Assembly (NCBI GenBank): GCA_036123635.1
Contig: JAZADL010000095.1
Coordinates: 1 to 53,606 of the forward strand
Direction: 5' to 3'
DNA: 53,606 bases
From: UBA9410 sp036123635
GTDB lineage: Bacteria; Actinomycetota; Acidimicrobiia; Acidimicrobiales; MedAcidi-G1
Under the pieces are notes generated by a model, which worked only from the letters and a program-made list of their open reading frames with translations, made no database searches and was not told where the DNA came from. The position numbers and the translations under genes are program-made. Numbering within the stretch: the first letter of the stretch is position 1; every line of letters starts with the position of its first letter. Positions 32,914-42,473 of the stretch are shown here, in pieces.

Positions 32914-33723
32914 ATGCCCAACACCGGCTTTGTCCAAGTTGATGCCTTCGCCGACGAGCCATTCCGGGGTAACCCGGCCGCCGTGGTGGTGCTGGACGGC
33001 CCAGCCGATGAGGCGTGGATGCAGTCGGTGGCATGCGAGATGAACCTTTCGGAGACAGCGTTTTGCCACCCGTCGGACACCCACGGTGGAAGCGGGGCGG
33101 CGGAGTGGAACCTCCGCTGGTTTACGCCGGTTTCCGAAGTCGACCTCTGTGGCCACGCCACGCTCGCCACGGCCCACGTACTGGTTAGCGAACACGAGAT
33201 CACCGGCGAGATCGGCTTCCACACCAGGTCAGGTCGCCTGGCTGCGGTCGCTGGCGACTACGGAATCCGGCTCGACTTTCCAGTGGATGTGATCAAGGCC
33301 CGTGACGTGACACAGAGAATGAGCGACGCCGTCGGAACCGAGGTCGTGGCCGCCGGCCGTGGAGCCACCGACCTGCTACTTGAAGTCGGAATGGCCGCCG
33401 AGGTACGCCAGTGCAGCCCCGACATCGGAATCATCGGGGAGTTGGCGCCCCGCGGAGTGATCGTGACCTCAGTGTGCGACGACCAGCAGGACGTTGACGT
33501 GGTGTCGCGGTTCTTCGCCCCGAATGAGGGGATTATGGAAGACCCGGTGACCGGATCGGCCCATACGACACTGGCCGCCTGGTGGGTGCCACGCCTTGGG
33601 TCGACCTTCCGGGCCGAGCAAGCGTCGGCGCGGGGCGGCGAGATGGACGTCGAGCTGGTGGATGGGCGGGTCCATCTAACGGGTCGTGCCGTGACCGTGG
33701 CCCGTGGGATGCTCCTGGCCTAA
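32914..33723 (+). CDS. PhzF-family isomerase/epimerase
   Basis: 269 residues with the PhzF (diaminopimelate-epimerase-like) fold: QVDAFADEPFRGNPAAVVVLDG, the catalytic glutamate in MNLSETAFCHPSD, the WFTPVSEVDLCGHATLATAHVL block, and the C-terminal MEDPVTGSAHTTLAAWW region. Proteins outside phenazine clusters are isomerases or amide/peptide-type enzymes with unknown substrates, so no phenazine production is implied. No phz genes are nearby. A short GTGTG/CACAC hairpin ends one base before the ATG and may limit translation; a GGAG is within the same segment. Confidence 0.88.
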   Translation: MPNTGFVQVDAFADEPFRGNPAAVVVLDGPADEAWMQSVACEMNLSETAFCHPSDTHGGSGAAEWNLRWFTPVSEVDLCGHATLATAHVLVSEHEITGEIGFHTRSGRLAAVAGDYGIRLDFPVDVIKARDVTQRMSDAVGTEVVAAGRGATDLLLEVGMAAEVRQCSPDIGIIGELAPRGVIVTSVCDDQQDVDVVSRFFAPNEGIMEDPVTGSAHTTLAAWWVPRLGSTFRAEQASARGGEMDVELVDGRVHLTGRAVTVARGMLLA

Positions 33724-33733
33724 GGAGGCCAGC

Positions 33734-34426
33734 ATGAGTGACCGGACCGAACTCCGGCGGAAACCGGACCGTACCGTCGCGGACCGCGATGCCATCCACG
33801 CTGTCCTGGATGAAGGCTTAGTCGCCCACGTGGGCCTGATTGCTGGTGACGGTGACACGGCACACCCGGTGGTTATCCCGATGCTGTACGCCCGGGACGG
33901 AAACGTGATGTACCTGCACGGCTCGCCAGCTAGTCGGCTCCTGCGGACGGCCAAGAAGGGTGCCGAAGTCTGCGTGACAGTGACCCTCCTGGACGCATTG
34001 GTTTTGGCCCGTTCCGGGCTGAATCACTCGATGAACTACCGATCGGTGGTCGTCATGGGCACGGCCACCGAGATCACCGATCGCGAGGAGAAGGTGGCCG
34101 CCCTGAATCGTTTCGTCGATCACACCATCCCCGGCCGCTCCGCACAGATCCGTGCCGCCCACGATGCTGAGGTGAAGGCCACCACGGTGCTCGTTCTACC
34201 GCTGAACGAATGTTCCATGAAGGCCCGGACCACTGGGGTGGTAGATGATCCCGACGATCTAGACGAGCCGACGTGGGCAGGTCTGATTCCGCTCGGTCTG
34301 GCCATCGGAGAGCCCCAGCCCGACGAGGGTTCAGCCGGCGACACGGTTCCCGGCCATGTGGCCTTCTGGTCTCGTGGTCCCGGGCAACTCAACGGGCGGC
34401 CAGCCGATCCTAAGAGAACAGGCTGA
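33734..34426 (+). CDS. Pyridoxamine 5'-phosphate oxidase family protein (flavin-binding split barrel)
   Basis: 230 residues from ATG 33734, with TAAGGAGG five bases upstream; the frame to 33704 overlaps phzF. The family pattern is seen in RKPDRTVADRDAIHAVLDEGLVAHVGLI, HPVVIPMLYARDGNVMYLHGSPASRLLRTAKKG, VTLLDALVLARSGLNHSMNYRSVVVMGTATEI, and KEALNRFVDH-like helix. These correspond to NimA/FMN-binding split-barrel proteins of about 220 residues. The C-terminal WAGLIPLGLAIGEPQPD closes the domain. It lies two bases before glpK and ten after phzF, so the three form one unit. The substrate is unknown. Confidence 0.86.
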   Translation: MSDRTELRRKPDRTVADRDAIHAVLDEGLVAHVGLIAGDGDTAHPVVIPMLYARDGNVMYLHGSPASRLLRTAKKGAEVCVTVTLLDALVLARSGLNHSMNYRSVVVMGTATEITDREEKVAALNRFVDHTIPGRSAQIRAAHDAEVKATTVLVLPLNECSMKARTTGVVDDPDDLDEPTWAGLIPLGLAIGEPQPDEGSAGDTVPGHVAFWSRGPGQLNGRPADPKRTG

Positions 34427-34428
34427 CC

Positions 34429-35916
34429 ATGCCTCTCGTCGGCGCGCTCGACCAGGGAACTACCAGCACCCGGTTCCTGGTAGTCGACGAGACAGGGACA
34501 GTGGTGACGTCTGCCCAACGACCCCACGCCCAGCACTTTCCTAGACCCGGATGGGTCGAACACGACGCTACCGAAATCCTCGAGAACACGTGGACGGTGA
34601 TCGCTGCGGCACTGGACCAGGCCGACTTAACCGCCGGGGACCTCGCTGCGGTGGGAATCACAAATCAGCGCGAGACCCTGGTCGTCTGGGACCCTGCGAC
34701 TGGCCAACCACTCCACCAGGCCATCGTCTGGCAGGACACCCGGACTACTGAGATTGTGGATCGGCTAGCCGACGGCGACCCGGACCGCTTTCGGGCCACT
34801 ACCGGCCTTCCACTTGCCACCTACTTCAGTGGCCCGCGGGCTACCTGGCTGCTTGAGCACGTGGACGGGCTACGGGCCCGCGGCGAGAGCGGCGAGGCGC
34901 TACTGGGAACTCTCGACTCGTGGCTGCTCTGGAACCTCACCGGGGGATCAGACGGTGGCCGTCACGCAACCGACGTCACCAACGCCTCTAGGACGCTCCT
35001 CATGGACCTGACCACCTTGGACTGGGACCCGGATCTGCTGGCCGCCATGGGCATCCCGGCAGTCATGCTGCCCCAGGTTGTCCCCTCGATCGGGCGACTA
35101 GGTGTCGGCGTGGGTTCGTTAGCTGGCGTACCCATATCAGGCATCCTCGGCGACCAGCAGGCTGCCCTATTCGGACAGGGCTGCCACGCTGCCGGTCAGG
35201 CCAAGAACACCTACGGCACCGGATGTTTCCTCCTGTTGCACACCGGCCAGCAAATAGTGCCGTCCCGCCACGGCCTGCTCACCACCGTGGCCTGCCAACA
35301 GAAGGGAAAGGCCCCCACCTACGCACTGGAGGGATCGGTGGCAATGGCCGGGGCAACAGTCCAGTGGCTACGCGACGAGATCGGTCTGATTGCCGACTCG
35401 GCCGACGTTGAGACGTTGGCTCGGACAGTCGAAGACAACGGCGACGTCTACCTGGTCCCCGCCTTCTCCGGTCTCTTCGCTCCACATTGGCGAGCCGACG
35501 CCCGGGGTGCCGTAGTGGGTTTAACCCGCTACACCAACAGGGGACACTTCGCCCGGGCAGCTTTGGAATCCACGGCCTTTCAGACCGCCGAAGTGCTTGA
35601 GGCTATGCGGGCCGACAGCGGCGTAGAACTGTCCGAGTTGCGAGTTGACGGAGGCATGGTCGTTAATGATCTCCTCATGCAGTTCCAAGCTGACCTTCTA
35701 GGAGTGCCGGTGGTCCGACCGTTAGTGGAGGAGACCACGGCCCTCGGAGCGGCCTACGCGGCGGGCCTGGCTGAGGGCTGCTGGCCCGAACTAGCCGATG
35801 TTCGCGCAAACTGGCAGGAAGGGGGCCGCTGGACCCCGTCGATGACCGCCGACGATCGGACCCGACTCACCACCCGCTGGAACCAGGCCGTACAGCGCAC
35901 CCTCGACTGGGTCTGA
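34429..35916 (+). CDS. glpK: Glycerol kinase
   Basis: 495 residues, FGGY carbohydrate kinase family. N-terminal ALDQGTTSTRFLVVDETG is the phosphate-binding motif; GITNQRETLVVWDPATGQPLHQAIVWQDTRT, GTLDSWLLWNLTGG, TNASRTLLMDL, GILGDQQAALFGQGC, KNTYGTGCFLLLHTG, FSGLFAPHWRADARG and RVDGGMVVNDLLMQFQADLLG are all glycerol kinase signatures. It makes glycerol 3-phosphate from glycerol and ATP. No glycerol facilitator or glycerol-3-phosphate dehydrogenase is adjacent, so it is isolated from the usual partners and coupled instead to a PPOX-family gene. Confidence 0.97.
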   Translation: MPLVGALDQGTTSTRFLVVDETGTVVTSAQRPHAQHFPRPGWVEHDATEILENTWTVIAAALDQADLTAGDLAAVGITNQRETLVVWDPATGQPLHQAIVWQDTRTTEIVDRLADGDPDRFRATTGLPLATYFSGPRATWLLEHVDGLRARGESGEALLGTLDSWLLWNLTGGSDGGRHATDVTNASRTLLMDLTTLDWDPDLLAAMGIPAVMLPQVVPSIGRLGVGVGSLAGVPISGILGDQQAALFGQGCHAAGQAKNTYGTGCFLLLHTGQQIVPSRHGLLTTVACQQKGKAPTYALEGSVAMAGATVQWLRDEIGLIADSADVETLARTVEDNGDVYLVPAFSGLFAPHWRADARGAVVGLTRYTNRGHFARAALESTAFQTAEVLEAMRADSGVELSELRVDGGMVVNDLLMQFQADLLGVPVVRPLVEETTALGAAYAAGLAEGCWPELADVRANWQEGGRWTPSMTADDRTRLTTRWNQAVQRTLDWV

Positions 35917-35973
35917 AGTTCATGGCTGGTCTGATCCGAATTCATCGACCACTCCGGCTCTAGCATCCGCGTC

Positions 35974-36822
35974 GTGTCCGCCCCCTTCGAAACGGTCCGG
36001 CTCACTCCGGTTATCGGCGCTGAGGTCCGGGGCCTCGACGTGACCGGCGGAATCGACGAAGCCACCACCGACGCTCTCTACCGGACCCTCCTCGAACACC
36101 ACGTCCTGATCCTGCGCGGCAGGTCACTATCGCCCGAACAGCTGGAGGTGCTCGCCTCAGCCTTCGGGCCCCTGGCACCTTCCCACCACACGTACCCCCA
36201 CCTCCCGGGGCACCCGTCGGTGACAGTGCTCGACAACGGACCTGACAACCCACCCGACAACGCCGAATGGCACACCGATCTGAGCTTCCGTCCCGGTCAA
36301 CCGTTCCTTTCGATCCTCCAGCCGTCACTCCTACCGCCCGTCGGCGGCGACACCCTGTTCGCCAGCCTGTTCGCCGTTCACGACGCTCTCCTCCCAGGAA
36401 TGAGGACCGACCTCGGCGACCTATCCAGCGTCCACGACATGGGCTCATTCCGCACCCACACCTTCCAAGAGGGCGGGGTGGAACTGATGAACGAGCGGAT
36501 GGCCGAAGTCGGATCGACAGTCCATCCGATGATCGACCACCACCCAGTATCCGGTCGACCGTTCATCCACGTGAACGAGTGCTTCACAACCCACGTTCTG
36601 GGCATGCCTATGCCCGAGGGTCGACGCCTGCTGGCCTTCCTGTTCGACATGATCAACCGACCACAGTTCCAAGTACGGGTCCGGTGGGAGAAGGACATGG
36701 TGCTTCTGTGGGACAACCGCGGAACCCAGCACTACGCGGCCGACGACTACCTCCCACACCGGCGGGTAATGCACCGGGTGATGGTTGCCGAAGACCCTCG
36801 AGTCAACGGCTCAGCCGACTAG
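35974..36822 (+). CDS. TauD/TfdA-family Fe(II)/2-oxoglutarate dioxygenase
   Basis: 282 residues starting at GTG 35974 (VSAPFETVRLTPVIGAEVRGLDV). The TauD pattern is clear: HHVLILRGRSLSPEQLEVLASAFG, the iron-binding HxD in NAEWHTDLSFRPGQP, the GGDTLFASLFAVHDAL segment, and the distal histidine with the arginine in WDNRGTQHYAADDYLPHRRVMHRV. Members include taurine dioxygenase and alkylsulfatase AtsK, which oxidatively cleave sulfonates or sulfate esters; others act on herbicides. In a sulfatase-rich locus, an alkylsulfatase or sulfonate role is attractive but unproven. Confidence 0.92.
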   Translation: MSAPFETVRLTPVIGAEVRGLDVTGGIDEATTDALYRTLLEHHVLILRGRSLSPEQLEVLASAFGPLAPSHHTYPHLPGHPSVTVLDNGPDNPPDNAEWHTDLSFRPGQPFLSILQPSLLPPVGGDTLFASLFAVHDALLPGMRTDLGDLSSVHDMGSFRTHTFQEGGVELMNERMAEVGSTVHPMIDHHPVSGRPFIHVNECFTTHVLGMPMPEGRRLLAFLFDMINRPQFQVRVRWEKDMVLLWDNRGTQHYAADDYLPHRRVMHRVMVAEDPRVNGSAD

Positions 36823-36924
36823 CACCCGTCGGGGGATCGTTGACGTCGACGAATCCCCACAGGGAGAATGCGCGGCAACCAACCACCCTCCCCCGACACC
36901 CCATGGAACTTCGGAGCGTGTCCG

Positions 36925-37926
36925 ATGCCCCACAGCCCAAACCCGCCGATTCCCTACGCCGGAGTATCTAACAGCGACTACGAGCCGCCAGTCCCGATCA
37001 CACCCCCACCGATCTACGCCTGGCCGCCTAGACCACTAGCCACAGCCCGGTGGTTTATCGGGCGCCTCCTGTACCCATGGGTGGGCACCTACCTGATCCT
37101 TTCCCTCGTTATATGGAAGTGGCTCCTACCTTCCGAAGATCAGATGGCCACCCTGCAGGCAAACTGGATTTTCCAGATCTGGGTACGCAACCTGGCCGTC
37201 CTTGCCCTGGTGGCCGGCAGCTTGCACTGGTCGCTCTACGCCCGACGCCGCCAGGGCGACGCCTACAAATTCAATCGACGATGGCCGGGACAAGGTGGCA
37301 AGTATCTGTTCGGCGACCAAGTAAAAGACAACGCATTCTGGACTCTGACCAGCGGCGGATTCTTTCTAACGGCCTACGAGGCGCTCACCCACTGGGCCTA
37401 TGCCAGCGGACTAGTAGATCGGCCAGGCTGGGTCTCCAACCCGGCCTATGTATTCGTGATGGCCACTCTGGGTGTGGTCTTGTGGTCCACACTCCACTTC
37501 TGGGCCAATCACCGGCTCCTCCACTGGAAGCCGCTGTACCGGGCGGCCCACCACCTTCACCACCGCAACATCAACCCAGGACCGTGGAGCGGAATTTCCA
37601 TGCATCCCCTGGAGCACCTGATCTACTTCTCGCTCTTCCTTCTCTGGTGGGTAGTACCAGTCCACCCAGTGGTCATCTTGATGTGCGGCTTCTACCAAGG
37701 ACCCGGCCCTGCACCATCCCACTCGGGTTTCGAACGAGTGAGGATCGCCGGCCGGTGGCAAATCCCAGCAGGAGACCTCTTCCACCAACTGCACCACCGA
37801 TGCTTTGAGGTGAACTACGGCAACACGCAGGCGCCAATCGATAGGGTCACCGGGACCTGGCATGACGGGACCCGCGAGGCTCACGAGCGCCTCAAAAGCC
37901 GCCGCCGGGTCGATCAGGTCGCCTGA
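36925..37926 (+). CDS. Sterol desaturase/fatty acid hydroxylase family membrane protein
   Basis: 333 residues from ATG 36925 (MPHSPNPPIPYAGVS); an in-frame ATG at 36868 is alternative, but its upstream AGGGAG is too close to it. Several hydrophobic segments are present (VGTYLILSLVIW, LAVLALVAGSL, and around residues 200 and 240). The histidine boxes are typical: HFWANHRLLH, HHLHHRN, and HQLHHRCFEVNYG, with NPGPWSGISMHPLEH between. These bind a di-iron centre. The enzyme likely hydroxylates or desaturates a lipid at the membrane. The proline-rich N-terminus is of the sort often seen in this subgroup. It ends 50 bases before a sulfatase gene. Confidence 0.9.
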   Translation: MPHSPNPPIPYAGVSNSDYEPPVPITPPPIYAWPPRPLATARWFIGRLLYPWVGTYLILSLVIWKWLLPSEDQMATLQANWIFQIWVRNLAVLALVAGSLHWSLYARRRQGDAYKFNRRWPGQGGKYLFGDQVKDNAFWTLTSGGFFLTAYEALTHWAYASGLVDRPGWVSNPAYVFVMATLGVVLWSTLHFWANHRLLHWKPLYRAAHHLHHRNINPGPWSGISMHPLEHLIYFSLFLLWWVVPVHPVVILMCGFYQGPGPAPSHSGFERVRIAGRWQIPAGDLFHQLHHRCFEVNYGNTQAPIDRVTGTWHDGTREAHERLKSRRRVDQVA

Positions 37927-37976
37927 ATGATGTCCCCGGTTGGGGTCGGGGACGGAGCCTGCGCCACGCTGAAGGC

Positions 37977-40277
37977 ATGGACCATCCCACCGTTGACGGC
38001 CCGATCATCGGGCGCACCACCAGCGAGTCCACCCCTTGGTGGCCTGAGCCCGTTCTGCCGGCCGCCGGCACCCCCAATGTCGTCGTCGTACTGCTGGACG
38101 ACACCGGTTTCGCCCATCTTGGGTGTTACGGAGGACCGGTCGACACTCCAAACTATGACCGTCTAGCCGCCCAGGGCCTTCGCTACACAAACTTTCACAC
38201 CACGGCGCTCTGCTCGCCGACTCGCGCCTGCCTATTAACGGGTCGCAACCATCACTCAGTAGGTATGCGGGCTCTGTCCAACTTCGACACCGGCTTTCCC
38301 AATATGCGCGGTCGAATCGCCCGATCGGCAGGCACGCTGGCTGAGATCCTGCGCGAGGACGGCTTCGCTACGTGGGCCATCGGCAAGTGGCACCTCACCC
38401 CAATGCGAGAAGCCTCGGCTGTCGGCCCATTCGGAGACTGGCCACTCCAGCGGGGATTCGACCGGTACTACGGATTCATGCAGGGTGAAACCGACCAGTT
38501 CCACCCGGAGCTCTACGAGGACAACCACCTAGTTGACGTACCTCAAACTCCGGCGGAGGGCTACCACGTCACAGAAGATCTGGTCGATCACGCAATCGAC
38601 TTGGTCCGGACCCAACACACGATGGTTCCGGAACGTCCGTTCTTTCTTTACCTGGCCTTTGGCGCTACCCATGCTCCCCACCAGGCACCGGACGCCTATC
38701 TCGAGAAGTGGCGGGGACGATTCGACGAAGGATGGGACGTAGTCCGCCAACAGGTTTACGAACGACAACTGGACATGGGAGTGATCCCACCCGGGACGGA
38801 GCTAGCCCCCCGGAACCCAGGAGTGGAGGCGTGGGAAGACCTCTCGACCGACGAACGTGACGTGGCCTGCCGACTCCAAGAGGCCTTCGCCGCCATGCTC
38901 GACCACACCGACACCCAACTAGGGCGACTGCTGGACTCGCTGGACGAGCTGGGCATTACCGACGACACCGTGATCGTGGCACTCAGCGACAACGGGGCCT
39001 CGCAGGAAGGCCGAGCCCACGGAGTCCTGGACACATTCCGACATTTCAACGGAATCAATCAGCCCCTCGACGAAGCGATGGACCGGCTGGACGCCATCGG
39101 GACCCGGACGTCCAACACCAACTACCCCTGGGGGTGGGCCCAGGTAGGCAACACCCCCGGCAAGCGCTACAAGCAGAACACCCACGGCGGCGGGGTCCGC
39201 GATCCCCTGATTGTTTCGTGGCCCAACGGCATCCACCAGGACGCCTCAGGGGGAATCCGAACCCAGTTCCACCATGTGATCGACTTGGCCCCGACGATTC
39301 TCGAACTGGTCGGCTCGGCACCGCCCGATGCGATTGGAGGCGTGGCTCAACAGCCGATCGAGGGGACCAGCCTTGCATACACCTTCGACACAAAGGCCGA
39401 GGACGCCGACGCCGTTCCCACACGGAAGGAGAGCCAATACTTCGAGATGCAAGGGCACCGGGCCCTCTGGCACGACGGATGGAAGGCCGTGGCCTATCAC
39501 CGACACGGCACGGCATTAGACGACGATGTCTGGGAGCTTTACCACCTCGACGAGGACTTCTCGGAGTGTCACGACCTGGCCGATGGCCACCCTGAACGAC
39601 TGGCTGGAATGGTGGACCGATTCTGGGAGGAGGCCGAACGCTACGACGTCCTACCCATCATGGATGACGCCGGAGACCTCGGCGGGTCACGACCCCTGTT
39701 TGCCGGCCACCCCACTCCCGGAACCCCAAAGAACCGGGACGAATTCACCTACCTTCCGCCCACACCGCGTGTTCCCCCGGATGCCGGTCCCGCCTTCGGC
39801 TCACGCAACTGGACAATGCGCTTCGAGGTAGAGCGGCCCGACGGAGAAGAGGCCGGAGTCCTCCTAGCCGTCGGCACAGTGAACAACGGGCTGGTGGCCT
39901 ACGTCGACCAGCGAGGACACCTCATCTACGACCACAACGCCTACGGCAACCACACAGTGCTCCGGTCGCTGTCACCCATTCCAACCGGGTGTTCCGTCCT
40001 AGAGGTTCACCAGGACCGCGTGCGGCAAGGTCCCGGACGGGCCCGCCTGGTGGTTGACGGAACACAGGTTGGAGAGAAGAGCATCCCCGAAATTCCCACC
40101 ATGATCTCACCCGTCGGATTGGACGTGGGCCGGAACCCAACCGGGGTTAGTTCGGACTACGAGCCCCCCTTCGCTTTCCAGGGCCGAATCCACCGAGTGG
40201 ACATTGCCACCCGACGAGCCTTCCGGGCAGAAGATGAGGCGGCAATCGAGTTGGCGGCCGCCGAACGGATGCAGTGA
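37977..40277 (+). CDS. Type I arylsulfatase (AtsA-like), second copy
   Basis: 766 residues and strongly similar along its whole length to the sulfatase at 26901. The formylglycine motif is C79-S-P-T-R followed by ACLLTGRNHHSVGMR. Metal-site segments are VVLLDDTGFAHLGCYGG and VALSDNGASQEG; KWHLTPMREASAVGPFG and THAPHQAPDAYLEKWRGRF match the paralogue. The beta-rich C-terminal domain starts near residue 600 (ARNWTMRFEVERPDG-like). There is no signal peptide. It precedes an M20 peptidase gene by six bases. Different upstream partners suggest a related but distinct sulfate ester from that of the first copy. Confidence 0.95.
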   Translation: MDHPTVDGPIIGRTTSESTPWWPEPVLPAAGTPNVVVVLLDDTGFAHLGCYGGPVDTPNYDRLAAQGLRYTNFHTTALCSPTRACLLTGRNHHSVGMRALSNFDTGFPNMRGRIARSAGTLAEILREDGFATWAIGKWHLTPMREASAVGPFGDWPLQRGFDRYYGFMQGETDQFHPELYEDNHLVDVPQTPAEGYHVTEDLVDHAIDLVRTQHTMVPERPFFLYLAFGATHAPHQAPDAYLEKWRGRFDEGWDVVRQQVYERQLDMGVIPPGTELAPRNPGVEAWEDLSTDERDVACRLQEAFAAMLDHTDTQLGRLLDSLDELGITDDTVIVALSDNGASQEGRAHGVLDTFRHFNGINQPLDEAMDRLDAIGTRTSNTNYPWGWAQVGNTPGKRYKQNTHGGGVRDPLIVSWPNGIHQDASGGIRTQFHHVIDLAPTILELVGSAPPDAIGGVAQQPIEGTSLAYTFDTKAEDADAVPTRKESQYFEMQGHRALWHDGWKAVAYHRHGTALDDDVWELYHLDEDFSECHDLADGHPERLAGMVDRFWEEAERYDVLPIMDDAGDLGGSRPLFAGHPTPGTPKNRDEFTYLPPTPRVPPDAGPAFGSRNWTMRFEVERPDGEEAGVLLAVGTVNNGLVAYVDQRGHLIYDHNAYGNHTVLRSLSPIPTGCSVLEVHQDRVRQGPGRARLVVDGTQVGEKSIPEIPTMISPVGLDVGRNPTGVSSDYEPPFAFQGRIHRVDIATRRAFRAEDEAAIELAAAERMQ

Positions 40278-40283
40278 GACCTG

Positions 40284-41627
40284 ATGGCGACGGCGACCGA
40301 ACGGACGGCGGAGACCGTTGAACTTCTCCAGGCTCTGATCCGCAATGCATGCGTGAATGACGGCACCCCAGAGTCCGGCCAAGAGGTTCGCAACGCCGAT
40401 CTGTTGGCGACCTACCTGGAGGGCACCGGGCTGGACCTTCAGCGCTACGAGCCCACCCCCGGCCGGACCTCGCTGGTGGCCCGGATCGAGGGGTCAGACC
40501 CCGCCGCCCCATCTCTGTGCCTCATGGGTCACACCGACGTGGTTCCGGTGAATCCAAGCGGCTGGAGCCGCGACCCGTTTGATGGAGAGGTGGTGGACGG
40601 AGAGGTCTGGGGTCGAGGTGCCGTCGACATGCTGAACCTGACTGCCTCCCAAGCCGTTGCCTTTCGAAGTTTGGCTGACAGCGGTTTTCGGCCTACCGGC
40701 GACCTGATCCTGTTCGCGGTGGCCGACGAAGAGTCTGGCAGCGTCCACGGGGCCCGCTGGATGGCCGACCACGAGGCCGACGCCATCCGAGCCGACTACG
40801 TCCTCACCGAGAACGGTGGCCTCCACTCCGGGAACGCAGAGGCTCCGGCCATCTCGGTCAACGTGGCCGAGAAGGGAGCGTCATGGCGGCGTCTGACCGT
40901 TCGAGGAACCCCAGGGCATGGTTCGACGCCCTACCGGACCGACAACGCCCTGGTGAAGGCGGCCGCTGTAATCCAGCGCCTAGCCGACTACCGACCACCG
41001 GCGCGCTTCCACGAACTGTGGAGGGGTCAGGTGGACGCTATGGCCCTAGATGAGGAGCTCCGAGAGCAACTCCTTGACACGGACCAGATCGACGAGTTTC
41101 TGGCTGCCGTACCAAGCTCGGGAACGGCTGGACACCTGCACGCCTGCACCCACACCACCTTCTCGCCCAACGTGGCTGACGGTCTAGGCAAGACCAACGT
41201 GATACCTGACCGGGTATCCATCGATGTGGACATCCGCACCATGCCCGGCGACCACACCGAAGAGGTCCGAGAACACCTCCGCGAGGCACTCGGAGACCTA
41301 GTCGACCACGTTGAGGTAGAGGTACTCCAAGACGACGCCGCCTCATCCAGCCGGGTTGACACCCCCCTCTGGGATGCGCTGGAGCGGGCTGTGGCACGGC
41401 CATTTCCCACGGCCCGGATCAATCCCCAGTTCATCGTGGGATTCACCGACGCTCGTATCTACCGGGAGATGGGAGCCGTGGCCTACGGGGCGGGTCTCCT
41501 CAGCCCTCGGATCAGTGGTGGAGAATTCTCCCAGAGGTTCCACGGAAACGACGAGCGGATTGACATCGAGTCACTAGGTCTGACCACCGGGCTGTATCAC
41601 GACGTCTGCACGGACCTATTGGGATGA
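40284..41627 (+). CDS. M20-family metallopeptidase (ArgE/DapE/ACY1-like)
   Basis: 447 residues. It shows the M20 di-zinc pattern: histidine in LMGHTDVVPVNPSGWSRDPF, bridging aspartate in WGRGAVDMLN, catalytic and metal-binding glutamates in FAVADEESGSVHG, and a further ligand in GNDERIDIESLGL. The central dimerisation lid (~200-330) includes VRGTPGHGSTPYRTDNALVKAA. Family members deacylate N-acyl amino acids or cleave dipeptides in the cytosol. The gene follows the sulfatase by six bases and overlaps the thioesterase (ATGA), so it probably belongs to the same operon and may act on an amide-containing part of the substrate. Confidence 0.93.
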   Translation: MATATERTAETVELLQALIRNACVNDGTPESGQEVRNADLLATYLEGTGLDLQRYEPTPGRTSLVARIEGSDPAAPSLCLMGHTDVVPVNPSGWSRDPFDGEVVDGEVWGRGAVDMLNLTASQAVAFRSLADSGFRPTGDLILFAVADEESGSVHGARWMADHEADAIRADYVLTENGGLHSGNAEAPAISVNVAEKGASWRRLTVRGTPGHGSTPYRTDNALVKAAAVIQRLADYRPPARFHELWRGQVDAMALDEELREQLLDTDQIDEFLAAVPSSGTAGHLHACTHTTFSPNVADGLGKTNVIPDRVSIDVDIRTMPGDHTEEVREHLREALGDLVDHVEVEVLQDDAASSSRVDTPLWDALERAVARPFPTARINPQFIVGFTDARIYREMGAVAYGAGLLSPRISGGEFSQRFHGNDERIDIESLGLTTGLYHDVCTDLLG

Positions 41628-42433
41628 GTAGCCAGTTCGATCGGGAGACCGAGGTGGAGCCTGTCGGAGAGGGACAATTCACCGCCCAGGTCAGCGGGTC
41701 GTGGAACATCGGAGACAATCCAAACGGCGGTTACCTGACGGCCATCGCCCTCCAGGCCCTACGCCAAACAGGACCTCATCAGGACCCGGTCTCGGTAACG
41801 ACCCACTTCCTCCGTCCCGGCTCTGGGGGGCAGGATGCTGAGGTAACCACCAAGTTGCTGCGCTCCGGACGATCGGTGACCACGGGACAGGCCACGCTCT
41901 CACAGGACGGACGGCCCCGGATTGAAGTGGTAGCCGCCCTAGGCGACCTGTCGGACGCGTCGGGCCACGACCACGAGATCACCTTTCCTCCACCCAGCAT
42001 GCCGCCCCTAGCGGAGTGCGTTGAACGCGACGGGCTAGAGCAGGGCGTCCGCCTATTCATCTCTAGCCGGGTTGATCTCCGTGTGCACCCCGCGATGTCG
42101 ACCGCTGGGGGCTCGAACAAGGCCGAGGTGGTTGGATGGATCCGTTTTGCCGACAAACGGCCCCCCGATGCTCTAGGCGCCGTACTGTTCTCCGACGCCT
42201 TCGCTCCGTCGATCTTCTCCCGGCTCGGAAGGGTCGGCTGGGTGCCCACCATCGAGCTGACCGTCCACGTGAGACGCCGTCCCGGGCCCGGGTGGATGAT
42301 GGGCCGATTCATCACCGAGGACCTGCACGACGGCCGGATGATCGAGGATGGATGCATCTGGGATGCCGATGGGTCCCTAGTCGCCCGGTCCCGCCAACTG
42401 GCCATGCTCCTTCCAGGAACCGTCGGCAGTTGA
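41624..42433 (+). CDS. Acyl-CoA thioesterase-like double-hotdog protein
   Basis: 269 residues. It has two hotdog-fold halves: the first with SWNIGDNPNGGYLTAIALQALRQTG and VTTHFLRPGSGGQDAEVTTKLLRSGRSVTTGQATLSQDG, and the second with ADKRPPDALGAVLFSDAFAPSIFSRLGRVGWVPTIELTVHVRRRPGPGWMMGRFITEDLHDG and DADGSLVARSRQLAMLLPG. This is the acyl-CoA thioesterase/TesB-like actinobacterial group. It should hydrolyse an acyl-CoA. Its ATG overlaps the M20 peptidase stop. It ends about 40 bases before the minus-strand crotonase gene, with which it is convergent. Confidence 0.88.
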   Translation: MSSQFDRETEVEPVGEGQFTAQVSGSWNIGDNPNGGYLTAIALQALRQTGPHQDPVSVTTHFLRPGSGGQDAEVTTKLLRSGRSVTTGQATLSQDGRPRIEVVAALGDLSDASGHDHEITFPPPSMPPLAECVERDGLEQGVRLFISSRVDLRVHPAMSTAGGSNKAEVVGWIRFADKRPPDALGAVLFSDAFAPSIFSRLGRVGWVPTIELTVHVRRRPGPGWMMGRFITEDLHDGRMIEDGCIWDADGSLVARSRQLAMLLPGTVGS

Positions 42434-42473
42434 ACCGAGGTCCGGCAGGCAGCTGGGAGGGAGTCAGCGCCGT

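Noticed and set aside
36267..36971. 234-residue frame overlapping the TauD-like gene
   Set aside because: It overlaps clear TauD motifs, and is dominated by Arg/Pro/His as a shadow frame.
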